A DNA stretch of 64,000 nucleotides. Source: Streptomyces abyssomicinicus. Its GTDB lineage: Bacteria > Actinomycetota > Actinomycetes > Streptomycetales > Streptomycetaceae. Below, piece by piece: positions 24,190 to 32,466 of this stretch. The first letter of the stretch is position 1. Each line of letters begins with the position of its first letter. Position numbers and translations under genes: made by a program. The DNA is taken from the NCBI RefSeq assembly GCF_008974245.1, contig NZ_BBZI01000010.1:62001-126000 (forward strand). Reading direction: 5' to 3'. Under the pieces are notes generated by a model. That model was given only the letters and a program-made list of their open reading frames with translations, ran no database searches and was not told where the DNA came from.

Positions 24190-24591
24190 TCAGTCGGTCA
24201 GGGTGCGGGACAGCACCTCGCGCTGCAGCGGTCGGACCAGGGCGTACAGCTCACGGCCGCGCACGGTGGGCGCCACCCACACACCGCGCCGGTCCTCGCG
24301 GCACACCGTCCGCTCCAGCAGACCCTCGCGCTCCAGCCGCCCCAGCAGCCGGGAGAGCGCGCTCTGACTGAGGTGGACCCGCTCCGCGATGTCCTGCACG
24401 CGACAGGGGACGCCCGGCCCGTCCGGTGTCCCGGACACCAGGACGTCCAGCACCTCGAAGTCGCTGGCGCACAGTCCGTGGGGATGCAGTACCCGGTCGA
24501 TCTCACAGACCGTCCGGGAATGGACCGCGAGAATGCCGCGCCACCGTTGCTCCAGCCGCGCACCGGCCGTGTCCGCTGCCATGGCGCCCAT
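24190..24591 (-). CDS. MarR-family transcriptional regulator
   Basis: A 133-residue winged-helix regulator: DFEVLDVLVSGTPDGPGVPC, VQDIAERVHLSQSALSRLLG, RLEREGLLERTVCREDRRGV (wing) and WVAPTVRGRELYALV. The start is ATG 24591 or 24582. It lies on the same strand upstream of the hydratase-aldolase pair, separated by 265 bases containing two tandem-repeat arrays and an operator-like palindrome. It may sense an aromatic acid and control that pair; this is inferred from position. Confidence 0.82.
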   Translation of the reverse strand: MGAMAADTAGARLEQRWRGILAVHSRTVCEIDRVLHPHGLCASDFEVLDVLVSGTPDGPGVPCRVQDIAERVHLSQSALSRLLGRLEREGLLERTVCREDRRGVWVAPTVRGRELYALVRPLQREVLSRTLTD

Positions 24592-24648
24592 GGTAGGGCG
24601 GCGCGGTCCGGCGGGGGAGACCCCGGGAGCGCCCTGTCGGACGGAGTG

Positions 24649-25020
24649 TCAGACCGGTGCAGGCCCCCTGCCCGGAGGGTCCTGGACCAGGCCGACGACA
24701 TTGCCGTCCGCGTCCCGGACGGTCGCCACCAGCTTCCCGCCGCCGACGTCGCGCACGTCGCGCACCGCCTCCGCCCCCGCGGAGAGCAGCGCGGCCAGCG
24801 TCGCCGGCAGGTCGTCGACGTGCCAGTAGGGGACCGGGCCGCGGAGCCCGGCGTCGTGACCGTGCGGATCGAGCCCGACCTCCTGGCCGTCGGCCGTGCG
24901 GAACCCGGCCCAGTGCGCCTCGTCGACATGCGGCTCGACACCGAGCAGGGCGCGGAACAGCGCCTTGGCACCGTCGAGATCGCCGACCGGGTAGACGATG
25001 GTCCTCAGATGGGCCTCCAT
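24649..25020 (-). CDS. VOC-family protein
   Basis: A 123-residue glyoxalase-fold protein (MEAHLRTIVYPVGDLDGAKA; FRALLGVEPHVDEAHWAGFR; PVPYWHVDDLPATLAALLSA; GNVVGLVQDPPG). One beta-alpha-beta-beta-beta pair of VOC repeats; likely dimeric with a metal site between the halves. ATG 25020 was chosen over upstream starts because the fold begins there. The substrate is unknown. Confidence 0.82.
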   Translation of the reverse strand: MEAHLRTIVYPVGDLDGAKALFRALLGVEPHVDEAHWAGFRTADGQEVGLDPHGHDAGLRGPVPYWHVDDLPATLAALLSAGAEAVRDVRDVGGGKLVATVRDADGNVVGLVQDPPGRGPAPV

Positions 25021-25115
25021 GGCCCCATGCTCGTCGCACCCGGTCCGCCCCGCATCCGGCGCCCGCATCCGCCCGCCCCCGCCCGTCCGTCGTCACCGCG
25101 GCGGAGCGACGGACC

Positions 25116-26015
25116 TCACCCCGGGACGACCGCCACCGCGGTCGCGCAGTGCCGCAGCACCGTCCGGGCGACGCCGCCGATGCGTCCCCGCTCGCCGCCG
25201 CGGCCCACGACCAGCAGGGATGCCTCGGCGGACTCGTCCACCAGCCGCGCCGCCGCGCCGCCGAACCCCGTCCGCACCGTGACCGGCACCGAGGGGTGAC
25301 GCTCCCGCCACGGCTCCAGCGCGTCCCGCAACGCCTGACGCGCGTCCCGGTCCAGCGCGCGGTCCTGCCCCGGGTCCACGCCGGGCGGCCGCCGCCAGGC
25401 GCCGACGACCTTGAGCCGCGCCTGACGCCGCGCCGCCTCACCGAAGGCGAAGGCCAGGGCGCCGGCCGCCGGCCGCCCGGCGTCCAGCCCCAGCACCACG
25501 TCCTGGTACGGGGCGCCGCCCCACGACGGCCCGACCGTCCCCGTCGGCGGGTCCTCCTCCGGTGCCGGGGCGCCCGAGCGGACCAGCACCACCGGACCGG
25601 TCGCCTCCGCGACCACCGCGAGCGCGACCGGGCCCACCATCCAGAGGCCCTCGTGGCCGTTGACGCTCGCGACGGTCCGCGACCCGAGCACCAGCGGACA
25701 GCCGTGCGACGCGGCGTCCAGCAGGGCGGGCGCCGGCGCCTCACGGACCTGCTCGAAGGTGACGCTCAGCCGGGGACGTGCCGTGGTCAGCCGCTCGGCG
25801 GTCTCCCGCAGCACCTTCTGCGCCCACTGCCGCCGCGCCGCCTCGGCCTCGCCGCTCCCGCGCCGCCCTCCGGGCGCCGACGAGAACGGCTGCCACGACC
25901 CCGCGTGCACCAGCCGTACCGGACGGCCCCACAACTCGGCCTCCCGCGCGGCCCAGTCGGCGGCCGCGAGGCTTTCGGACGAACCGTCCACGCCGACGGT
26001 GACGGTAGCGGGCAT
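25116..26015 (-). CDS. Tandem-domain universal stress protein
   Basis: A 299-residue protein with two UspA domains: TVGVDGSSESLAAADWAARE, then GCPLVLGSRTVASVNG ending VVLVRSG; and the second from DVVLGLDAGRPAAGALAFAF to LLVVGRGGERGRIGGVARTVL and AVAVVPG. G-x2-G-x9-G-(S/T)-type ATP-binding residues are only partly kept. Such proteins accumulate under hypoxia or stress. It is transcribed divergently from the fluoride channel genes. Confidence 0.88.
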   Translation of the reverse strand: MPATVTVGVDGSSESLAAADWAAREAELWGRPVRLVHAGSWQPFSSAPGGRRGSGEAEAARRQWAQKVLRETAERLTTARPRLSVTFEQVREAPAPALLDAASHGCPLVLGSRTVASVNGHEGLWMVGPVALAVVAEATGPVVLVRSGAPAPEEDPPTGTVGPSWGGAPYQDVVLGLDAGRPAAGALAFAFGEAARRQARLKVVGAWRRPPGVDPGQDRALDRDARQALRDALEPWRERHPSVPVTVRTGFGGAAARLVDESAEASLLVVGRGGERGRIGGVARTVLRHCATAVAVVPG

Positions 26016-26162
26016 GATGCGTGCTCCTGGGCTCCTCGCGGGGACATGGGCGTCCTGGTCCGACAGGGGACGGTGCGATCACGTTGTCAGGGCGGACACC
26101 GCCGGCGTAGGGCCGACCGGCCCCTTTCCCGTCCCCGGCGACGGCTACGCTGGCCGACCGAC

Positions 26163-26660
26163 ATGAGTGACACACCCGCACCCGGCCCGGCCGTCCCCCA
26201 GGACCCCGTCCCGGACACCCGGGCCCCCGGCCCTCCCCGCTTTCCCCGGGCCTGGCGCGCCGACGCCCCCGTCGTCGCCGCGGTCGCGCTGGGCGGGGCG
26301 CTCGGCGCGAGCGCCCGGTACGCGGCCGTCCTGCTCCGGCCCGCCGCCGCGGACGCCTTCCCGTGGACGGTGTTCTGGGTCAACGTGGCCGGCTGCGCCG
26401 TGATCGGCGCCTTCACCGTCCTGGTGACCGAGGGGGCCCGGACGCCGCATCCGCTGCTGCGCCCGTTCTTCGGCACCGGGGTGCTCGGAGGGTTCACCAC
26501 CTTCTCCGCCTACGCGCTGGACATCCACCGGCTGCACGAGTCCGGCGAGCCGCTGCTCGCGCTCCTGTACCTCGCCGGAACCCTGGCCGCCGCTCTGGCC
26601 GCCGTCCTGCTCGGCGCGGCGTCCGCCCGCCTCGCCCTGCGCGGCAGGAGGTCCCGGTGA
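26163..26660 (+). CDS. crcB: Fluoride ion channel subunit (CrcB/Fluc)
   Basis: A 165-residue protein with a Pro-rich 30-residue cytoplasmic leader and four membrane segments. GGALGASARYAAVLL, VFWVNVAGCAVIGAFTVLV and GVLGGFTTFSAYALDIHRL are Fluc signatures; N in VNVAGC and the FTTFS Phe/Thr residues line the fluoride path. Fluc proteins are dual-topology dimers; in Gram-positive bacteria two paralogues often pair. Its stop overlaps the GTG of the second subunit, consistent with an obligate heterodimer. Confidence 0.9.
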   Translation: MSDTPAPGPAVPQDPVPDTRAPGPPRFPRAWRADAPVVAAVALGGALGASARYAAVLLRPAAADAFPWTVFWVNVAGCAVIGAFTVLVTEGARTPHPLLRPFFGTGVLGGFTTFSAYALDIHRLHESGEPLLALLYLAGTLAAALAAVLLGAASARLALRGRRSR

Positions 26661-27037
26661 ACTGGCTGCTGGTGATCGCCGGAGCCCTGGTGGGCGCCCC
26701 GCTGCGCTACCTCACCGACCGGGCGGTGCGGCTGCGCCTGAGGCCGGGGTCCGTCCTCCCGTGGGGCACCTTCACCGTCAACGTCGCGGGATCGCTGGCC
26801 CTCGGACTGCTCACCGGCGCCGCGGTCGCCGGGCCGGCGGGGGAGCGGCTGGACCTGCTGCTCGGCACCGGTCTGTGCGGGGCGCTCACCACCTACTCGA
26901 CCTTCTCCTGGGAGACGCTGCGCCTCGCCGAGGACGGCTCGCCCCTCCTCGCGGCGTGCAACGTCCTGGGCACCCTCCTGGCGGGCCTGGCGGCGATGTA
27001 CGCGGGCGTGGCGCTGGGGGGAGCGCTCCAGGGCTGA
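26657..27037 (+). CDS. crcB: Fluoride ion channel subunit, second paralogue (CrcB/Fluc)
   Basis: A 126-residue membrane protein: LLVIAGALVGAPLRYLTDRA, WGTFTVNVAGSLALGLLTGA, GLCGALTTYSTFSWETLRLA, LLAGLAAMYAGVALGGAL. The conserved Asn and the TTYSTFS channel motif are present. The GTG start overlaps the previous TGA by 4 bases and AGGAGG lies just upstream. With the preceding gene it forms the two-gene fluoride export system. Confidence 0.9.
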   Translation: MNWLLVIAGALVGAPLRYLTDRAVRLRLRPGSVLPWGTFTVNVAGSLALGLLTGAAVAGPAGERLDLLLGTGLCGALTTYSTFSWETLRLAEDGSPLLAACNVLGTLLAGLAAMYAGVALGGALQG

Positions 27038-27099
27038 GCGGCCCCGGAGCGCCCCGCCACGGCCGGAGTACCGTGGACAGGGGGCCGAGGAGGTGCGGC

Positions 27100-27912
27100 A
27101 TGACCACGGCCACCACTGTCTCCGCCCGGGACATCCCCCGGACCCCGGGGATACGCGCGCGAACCGTGAACGACGCCGAGGTGCGCGCCTCGCTCGACGT
27201 ACTGGGCTCACTGCCTGCCGACGCCTGGTCGCGGCCGACCGCGTGCACCGGCTGGGCCGTCCGGGACATGGCCGCGCACGAGATCGGCCAGTGCGAGGAA
27301 CTCGCCAAGCCGTGGCTGATGTTCAGCCGGATCAGGCGGGCGCGGACCCGGCATCCGGAACTCGGCGCCCTGGACGGGCACAACGAGAGCCAGATCGAGG
27401 ACCGCGCGGACCTGCCCCCGGAGCGCCTCGTCCACGAGCTGGCGAAGCACGGTCCGCGGGGGCTGCACAGCCTCGCCCGCGCGCCTCGGCCGCTGCGCCG
27501 CCGCCTGCGCACCAGCCTGGTCTTCCCGCAGGAGGGCCGGGCGCTGCCCGAGGACTCTATGGAGTACCTGAACAGCGTTCTCGTCGCCCGTGACCTGTGG
27601 ATGCACCGGATCGACATCAGCGACGCGACGGGCGCCGAGCTGGTCCTCAACGGCCACGACCGGGAGATCCTGCACCAGGTCCTGCTCGACCTGGCCCTGG
27701 GCTGGAGCGGCCCGCCCTGCCTGCTGGAGCTCTCGGGGCCGATCGGCGGCCGGTACCGCATCGGCGGCGACGGCCCTCCGGCGGTCACGCTGCGGGCGGA
27801 CGCCGTCGTCCTCGCCCGACACCTGTCCGGCCGGCCGGCGCGCGGCGAACTGCGCTTCGAGGGCGACGAGAAGACGGCGTCGGCCCTCGCGGACGCCCGG
27901 GTCGTCTTCTGA
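27100..27912 (+). CDS. Maleylpyruvate isomerase-family mycothiol-dependent enzyme
   Basis: A 270-residue protein of the mycothiol-dependent DinB-like/MDMPI group: ASLDVLGSLPADAWSRPTAC, TGWAVRDMAAHEIGQCEELA and YLNSVLVARDLWMHRIDISD. The H at the end of helix 2 (AAHE) and the later R-D-x-W-x-H motif are the usual metal ligands; a C-terminal alpha/beta domain follows (RYRIGGDGPPAVTLRADAVV). GAGGAGG precedes the ATG. The exact substrate is unknown; mycothiol use fits an actinobacterium. Confidence 0.82.
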   Translation: MTTATTVSARDIPRTPGIRARTVNDAEVRASLDVLGSLPADAWSRPTACTGWAVRDMAAHEIGQCEELAKPWLMFSRIRRARTRHPELGALDGHNESQIEDRADLPPERLVHELAKHGPRGLHSLARAPRPLRRRLRTSLVFPQEGRALPEDSMEYLNSVLVARDLWMHRIDISDATGAELVLNGHDREILHQVLLDLALGWSGPPCLLELSGPIGGRYRIGGDGPPAVTLRADAVVLARHLSGRPARGELRFEGDEKTASALADARVVF

Positions 27913-27970
27913 ACCGGTCATGGGGACCAGGAGCGGCGGCGCGCCCGCGCCCGCCCCCACCGCGGTCGCC

Positions 27971-29137
27971 TCACTCCCGCGCACCGGACCCGCGCCGCCC
28001 GCGCCGGGTGGCGAACGCCGTGGCCGCCGCCGCGAGCGCCGCGGCTCCTCCGGCCAGGGTGAGTGTCCTCCAGGCCGTGCCGCCGTCCCCGCCGTGGCCG
28101 GTGACCTCCGCCGCCGCGTGCTCCGCGGACGGGCGAGGACGGGGCGAGGACGGGGGCCCCGCCGCGACGGGCGGTTCCAGCGAGCCGACCGGCCTGACTC
28201 TTCCCGCCGCCCGGAACCCCCAGTCCAGGAGCGACCTCGCCTCCTCGTAGACGGTGGAGGACCCGCCGTCCTGGGGGTTGAGCACCGTCACCACCAGGGT
28301 CCGTCCGCCCCGCCGGGCCGCCGCGACCAGCGTGTGGCCCGCCTTGCTGGTGTACCCGTTCTTCACGCCGATCGCCCCGGAGTAGCGCTCCACGCCCTGT
28401 GCCCCGGTCAGCAGCCGGTTGGTGTTGTGGATGTCGTAGGCGCCCTTGCGGCCCGGGAACTCGGCGAACGCCGTCCGGCAGTACTCGGCGAACCGGGGGT
28501 CGCGCAGCCCGGTCCGCCCGAACACCGCCAGGTCGTAGGCGGAGGAGACCTGGCCCGGGGCGTCGTATCCGTCCGGCGAGACCACCCGCGTGTCACGCGC
28601 GCCCAGCTTGCGGGCGGTGTCCTGCATCCGGGCCACCGCGGCCCGGGTGCCGCCCGCCATGGCGGACAGGACGTGCACCGCGTCGTTGCCGGAACTCAGG
28701 AAGACGCCCCGCCACAGGTCGTCCACCGAGTAGGCGCGGCCGGCCTCCACACCGACCAGGCTGCTGCCCTCACCGACGTCGGCCAGCTCCGCGTCCGTCG
28801 CCCGGTGACGCCCCTCGGGCACCCGGGGGAGGAGGGCGAGCGCGAACAGCGTCTTGAGGGTGCTGGCCGGGGGGAGCCTGCGGTGGGCGTCGTGCGCGGC
28901 GAGCACGTCACCGCTGCGGGCGTCCGCCACCACCCAGGAGAGCGCGGACACCTCCGGCACCTCCGGCGCGCCGCCGGCGAGCCGCACCTGCGTGCCCGAG
29001 GCCAGCAGCGGATCCGGCGCGTCGGCCGTGGGCGAGGGCGTCCCCGCCGCCCCCACCGCGAGGAGGGCGCACCCGGCGACGGCGAGGCGGACGGCCCGGC
29101 CGGAGCCGGGACCTCGTGAGAAAAGTGCGATTTTCAT
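27971..29137 (-). CDS. D-alanyl-D-alanine carboxypeptidase (S11, DacA type)
   Basis: A 388-residue penicillin-binding protein. The signal sequence (LAVAGCALLAVGAAGTPSP) is followed by PPASTLKTLFALALLP (catalytic S-x-x-K), VFLSSGNDAVHVL (S-x-N) and IGVKNGYTSKAGHTLVAAA (K-T/N-G box as KNG). The C-terminal end has one membrane helix (AWRTLTLAGGAAALAAAATAF) and an Arg-rich cytoplasmic tail, so the enzyme is anchored facing outward. It trims the terminal D-Ala of peptidoglycan stem peptides. Confidence 0.9.
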   Translation of the reverse strand: MKIALFSRGPGSGRAVRLAVAGCALLAVGAAGTPSPTADAPDPLLASGTQVRLAGGAPEVPEVSALSWVVADARSGDVLAAHDAHRRLPPASTLKTLFALALLPRVPEGRHRATDAELADVGEGSSLVGVEAGRAYSVDDLWRGVFLSSGNDAVHVLSAMAGGTRAAVARMQDTARKLGARDTRVVSPDGYDAPGQVSSAYDLAVFGRTGLRDPRFAEYCRTAFAEFPGRKGAYDIHNTNRLLTGAQGVERYSGAIGVKNGYTSKAGHTLVAAARRGGRTLVVTVLNPQDGGSSTVYEEARSLLDWGFRAAGRVRPVGSLEPPVAAGPPSSPRPRPSAEHAAAEVTGHGGDGGTAWRTLTLAGGAAALAAAATAFATRRGRRGSGARE

Positions 29138-29238
29138 ACGAGAAACGTAGGAATGGCGGACGGTGACACGCCGGACGCCACGACCGGACCGGCCCGAGCG
29201 GCACCCGGATGCCGTACGGCCGCCGTTATCCTCCGAGG

Positions 29239-30069
29239 ATGTCCGGTCCCAAGACGCACGGCCCCGGAAGGCGCGACCTCAGCAGGTACGGCCCCAGGAG
29301 GTACGGTCCGCAGGGTCCCACCCTGGGCGGGCTCGCCGTGCAGGCGCTGTCGTCCGTCGAGCGCGGCTACGACCTGCTCGCCCCGGACTTCGACCACACC
29401 CCGTTCCGGACCCCCGACGGCTTCCTGCGCGCCACCCGCGACGGTCTGGCCCCGCTCGGACCCTTCGAGGACGGCCTCGACCTGTGCTGCGGCACCGGAG
29501 CCGGACTCGACGTGACTGCCGCACTGTGCCGACGGTCCGTCACCGGCGTCGACGTCAGCGCCGGAATGCTGGAGCGCGCCCGCCGCGCCGCCCCCCGGGC
29601 GGCCCTGGTCCGCGCGGACGCGCGCGCCCTGCCCTTCGCCCCGGCCTCCTTCGACCTGGCCGTCACCTTCGGCGCGCTGGGCCACTTCCTGCCCCGTGAC
29701 CTGCCGGCCCTCTTCGGGCAGGCCCACCGGGTGCTGCGCCCGGGCGGACGCCTCGCCTTCCCCCTGCCCGGACCGCCCCGCCCGGGCTCCAGGGCCGCGC
29801 TGGGCCTGCTGGCCTTCGACACGGCGATGCGGGTCCGCAACGCGGTGTGGCGCCCGCCGTTCGTCATGTACTACCGCGTCCTGACCTTCGGTGTGCTCCG
29901 GTCGGTTCTCGTCCGCACCGGCTTCACGGTGGAGACCTACGCCATGGCGGAGTTCGGCCGGCGGGAGGACGGCAGCCCGCGCTGCCGCCTGGTCGTCGCG
30001 ACCCGGCCCACCCGGGCCGCTCAGGCGTCGGGCGCGGCGGGGACGTCGCCGGGACCGCCGGCGTTGTAA
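29239..30069 (+). CDS. Class I SAM-dependent methyltransferase
   Basis: A 276-residue methyltransferase. LDLCCGTGAGLDVTA is motif I (SAM binding), VTGVDVSAGMLERARR motif II, LVRADARALPFAPASFDLAV the UbiE-like motif, and FGQAHRVLRPGGRLAF motif III. The N-terminal 25 residues are Arg/Gly/Tyr-rich. Substrate unknown. The gene end overlaps the convergent MarR gene by about 50 bases, leaving no terminator between them. Confidence 0.85.
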   Translation: MSGPKTHGPGRRDLSRYGPRRYGPQGPTLGGLAVQALSSVERGYDLLAPDFDHTPFRTPDGFLRATRDGLAPLGPFEDGLDLCCGTGAGLDVTAALCRRSVTGVDVSAGMLERARRAAPRAALVRADARALPFAPASFDLAVTFGALGHFLPRDLPALFGQAHRVLRPGGRLAFPLPGPPRPGSRAALGLLAFDTAMRVRNAVWRPPFVMYYRVLTFGVLRSVLVRTGFTVETYAMAEFGRREDGSPRCRLVVATRPTRAAQASGAAGTSPGPPAL

Positions 30070-30473
30070 CGCCGCAGGTAGGAGGCGAACCGGGCCAGGT
30101 CCTCCTCGCTCCAGCCGGAGAGCCGCTCGCCCACGGCCGCGCGGCGCCGGTCGGTCACCCGGCCGAGTATCCGGCGGCCCGCGTCGGTGAGCTGGAGCAC
30201 CTGCACCCGCTGGTCCGCCGTGTCCTGACGGCGCTCCACCAGCCCCTCGCGCTCCAGCACCGCCACCTGGCGGCTGACCGTGGACTTGTCGAGTGCGTAG
30301 TGGTCCGCCAGGTCCGTGGCCCGGCAGCCGCCGCTCTCCTCCAGGTGACCCAGCAGCGTGTACGAGACCAGGGACAGTTCCGGATGGAGCCGTCCGGCCA
30401 GAGCCCGCGCCCGGCGCGCGAACGACGTCATCTCGCGCTGGATCGTCTCGATCGCCTGGTCGGCGGCTGAGTT
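30021..30473 (-). CDS. MarR-family transcriptional regulator
   Basis: A 150-residue regulator: AGRLHPELSLVSYTLLGHLE, CRATDLADHYALDKSTVSRQ, VAVLEREGLVERRQDTADQR (wing) and VQVLQLTDAGRRILG. The GTG at 30473 is the start because AGGAGG lies six bases upstream. A palindrome at 30497-30513 just behind the start fits autoregulation. It overlaps the 3' end of the methyltransferase gene on the other strand. Confidence 0.87.
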   Translation of the reverse strand, partial: NSAADQAIETIQREMTSFARRARALAGRLHPELSLVSYTLLGHLEESGGCRATDLADHYALDKSTVSRQVAVLEREGLVERRQDTADQRVQVLQLTDAGRRILGRVTDRRRAAVGERLSGWSEEDLARFASYLRRYNAGGPGDVPAAPDA

Positions 30474-30496
30474 CACGGGGAACCTCCTCACGTTCT

Positions 30497-30513
30497 GGTT
30501 GCAGAATACAACC
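30497..30513. promoter_or_regulatory. MarR operator-like palindrome
   Basis: GGTTGCAGAATACAACC has 5-bp arms GGTTG/CAACC, 24 bases above the MarR start and within the likely promoter. Confidence 0.5.
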
Positions 30514-30640
30514 ACGAGCGCGAATGGCGGTAACCCGGGTGCGCCCGCCGCCTGTTATTCACGTGCCTCGCCCGGGGGCCCTGGGTAGGGTGGCCGCCGG
30601 TCGAGCAGGGTACCGGCCGTCCGACCGCGACAGCGACAAC

Positions 30641-30670
30641 CAGCACGCAGCACGCAGCACGCAGCACGCA
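30641..30670. repeat. Heptanucleotide microsatellite
   Basis: CAGCACG is repeated four times exactly (30641-30668) and trails off into related CAGCGCAG sequence, in the leader of the next gene. Confidence 0.8.
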
Positions 30671-30739
30671 CAGCGCAGCAGGCGGGCGCAGCACGCGGAA
30701 CGCCGCCCTCACCGACGCCGACCCCGGACAGCGAGGCCG

Positions 30740-31549
30740 ATGACGACTCCCCGGACCCGACCCACCGTCCCGCCCGAGGCGCCGGCCGCCGTCGTCGCGG
30801 CGCTGCGCGCGGCGGGCTGCGTGTTCGCCGAGGAGGAGGCCGCGCTCCTCGCCCGAGCCGCCGGCGGCGCGCCGGAACGGCTCGCGGCCCTGGTGGCCCG
30901 GCGGGTGGCCGGAGAGCCGCTGGAGCACGTGGTCGGCTGGGCCGAGTTCCGCGGCCTGCGCATCCGTGTCGCCCCGGGCGTCTTCGTGCCGCGCCGCCGC
31001 ACCGAGTTCCTGGTCGAACGCGCCCTCGCCCTGGCCCCGAGGGCGCGCACGGTCGTCGACCTGTGCTGCGGTTCGGGCGCCCTGGGCGCGGCCCTCGCCC
31101 GCGCGCTGCCCGGCGCCGAGCTGCACGCCGCCGACATCGACCCCGCCGCCGTGGAGTGCGCCGCGCGCAACCTCGGGCCCTACGGGGGCCGCGTCCATCA
31201 CGGCGACCTGTTCGCGGCGCTCCCGGCGGCCCTGCGCGGGAGGGTCGAGATCCTCGCGGCCAACGTTCCCTACGTGCCCACCGCCGACATCCGGCTGCTG
31301 CCCGCCGAGGCCCGCGAGCACGAACCGCCGACCGCCCTGGACGGAGGGCCCGACGGCCTCGCCGTCCTGCGGCGGGTGGCCGAGGACGCCCCCGGATGGC
31401 TGGCGCCGGGCGGCTGTCTGCTCGCCGAGACGAGCGGGCGCCAGGCCCCCGCCGCCGAGCGCGCGTTCGCCGGGGCGGGACTGGTGGCCGAGGTGGCGGT
31501 CTGCGAGGAGAGCGACGCCCATGTGATCACCGGCGTGCTCCGCCCCTGA
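30740..31549 (+). CDS. Putative protein-glutamine N5-methyltransferase (PrmC/HemK-like)
   Basis: A 269-residue methyltransferase. GEPLEHVVGWAEFRGLRIRV and VFVPRRRTEFLVE are the PrmC substrate-domain linker; VVDLCCGSGALGAALA binds SAM; ILAANVPYVPTADIRLLPAE contains NVPY, a variant of the NPPY motif that holds the target glutamine. The N-terminal domain is shorter than in canonical PrmC, so this is likely the second paralogue common in Streptomyces and may not act on release factors. Confidence 0.82.
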   Translation: MTTPRTRPTVPPEAPAAVVAALRAAGCVFAEEEAALLARAAGGAPERLAALVARRVAGEPLEHVVGWAEFRGLRIRVAPGVFVPRRRTEFLVERALALAPRARTVVDLCCGSGALGAALARALPGAELHAADIDPAAVECAARNLGPYGGRVHHGDLFAALPAALRGRVEILAANVPYVPTADIRLLPAEAREHEPPTALDGGPDGLAVLRRVAEDAPGWLAPGGCLLAETSGRQAPAAERAFAGAGLVAEVAVCEESDAHVITGVLRP

Positions 31550-31661
31550 CGGGCCGTCCGGCGCCGTCCGGCGACACGCCGTGGGTGCCGTCCGGTGACA
31601 TGCCTCGGCCGCCGCCTGGCGTCATGGCCGGGCGGCGGCCGAGTGACCGCGCGGGTGGTGC

Positions 31662-32243
31662 TCAGAACCGGTGCGGCCTGGCCTTGCGCCGCAGGTACCA
31701 GGCGGCGCCGCCCACACCGGCCGCGACCAGGGTGCCACCCGCGACCAGGGTGAGGGTGGTGTGGTCCTTCACCGCGCCGCCGAGGCCACCCATCACTCCG
31801 CGCGAGGGCGAGGTGGTGGGCGACGCCGTCGCAGTGGCGGTCGCGGTCGCGGTGGCGGTCGAGGTGGGTGATGCCGTGGCGGTCGGTGTCGCGCCGGACA
31901 CGATGACGGACTGGGTGCCCGCCGTGCTGTTGTCCGAGCACCGCACGATCACCGTGTAGGTGCCGGGCGTGACGCTCGACCAGGCCGCCGACTGGCTGGT
32001 GGCCGAGCCCGACAGGGCGACCTGACGGCCCTCTGCGAAGGTGTTCTGTGTGCTGTTGAGCAGCGAGGCGGAGCCCCAACTGCCGTTCGCCTGCGAGCAG
32101 GCGCTGGTGGTGACCGCGACGGTGGTGCCGCTGGTGCTCACGGAGATGCCCGGGCCGGCGGCGGCCGACCCCGCGAAGGCGAGCGGCAGGGCGGCGGCAG
32201 CCACGGTCAGGCCTGATCTGACGATGACACGAGGTGTACGCAT
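31662..32243 (-). CDS. Secreted, membrane-anchored protein with Ala/Thr-rich stalk
   Basis: A 193-residue exported protein. Signal peptide (RSGLTVAAAALPLAFAGSAAA), a globular part with two Cys (TTSACSQANGSWGSASLLNS; YTVIVRCSDNSTAG), then a low-complexity T/A stalk (TATASPTSTATATATATATA), and a C-terminal membrane helix (LTLVAGGTLVAAGVGGAAWY) ending LRRKARPHRF. It is displayed on the outer cell surface; no sortase motif is seen. Function unknown. The stalk DNA is a GTGGCGGTCGCG-type repeat at about 31828-31890. Confidence 0.75.
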   Translation of the reverse strand: MRTPRVIVRSGLTVAAAALPLAFAGSAAAGPGISVSTSGTTVAVTTSACSQANGSWGSASLLNSTQNTFAEGRQVALSGSATSQSAAWSSVTPGTYTVIVRCSDNSTAGTQSVIVSGATPTATASPTSTATATATATATASPTTSPSRGVMGGLGGAVKDHTTLTLVAGGTLVAAGVGGAAWYLRRKARPHRF

Positions 32244-32466
32244 GGGTCTGACCTCCGGCGGCACGGCTGGCGGACATCCCTAGCGCCGCCGAGGATCGGG
32301 AGTGCCCGTACCGCCCTCGGGGACAGCCAATGTCCACGGCGCGCCCGGCGCACCCGGAGAGCACCCGGACAGGTGACGCCGGCCGCCGCGGCCCCGTCCC
32401 CCGCGGCCTCACCGACCGCGGCTCACCGACCGCAGCTCACGGCCCGTGGCCCCGTGGCCCGCGGCC

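Noticed and set aside
26090..26162. Possible fluoride riboswitch upstream of the crcB pair
   Set aside because: GGCGACGG-type sequences occur, but the conserved pseudoknot and loop could not be laid out by eye; too weak to claim.
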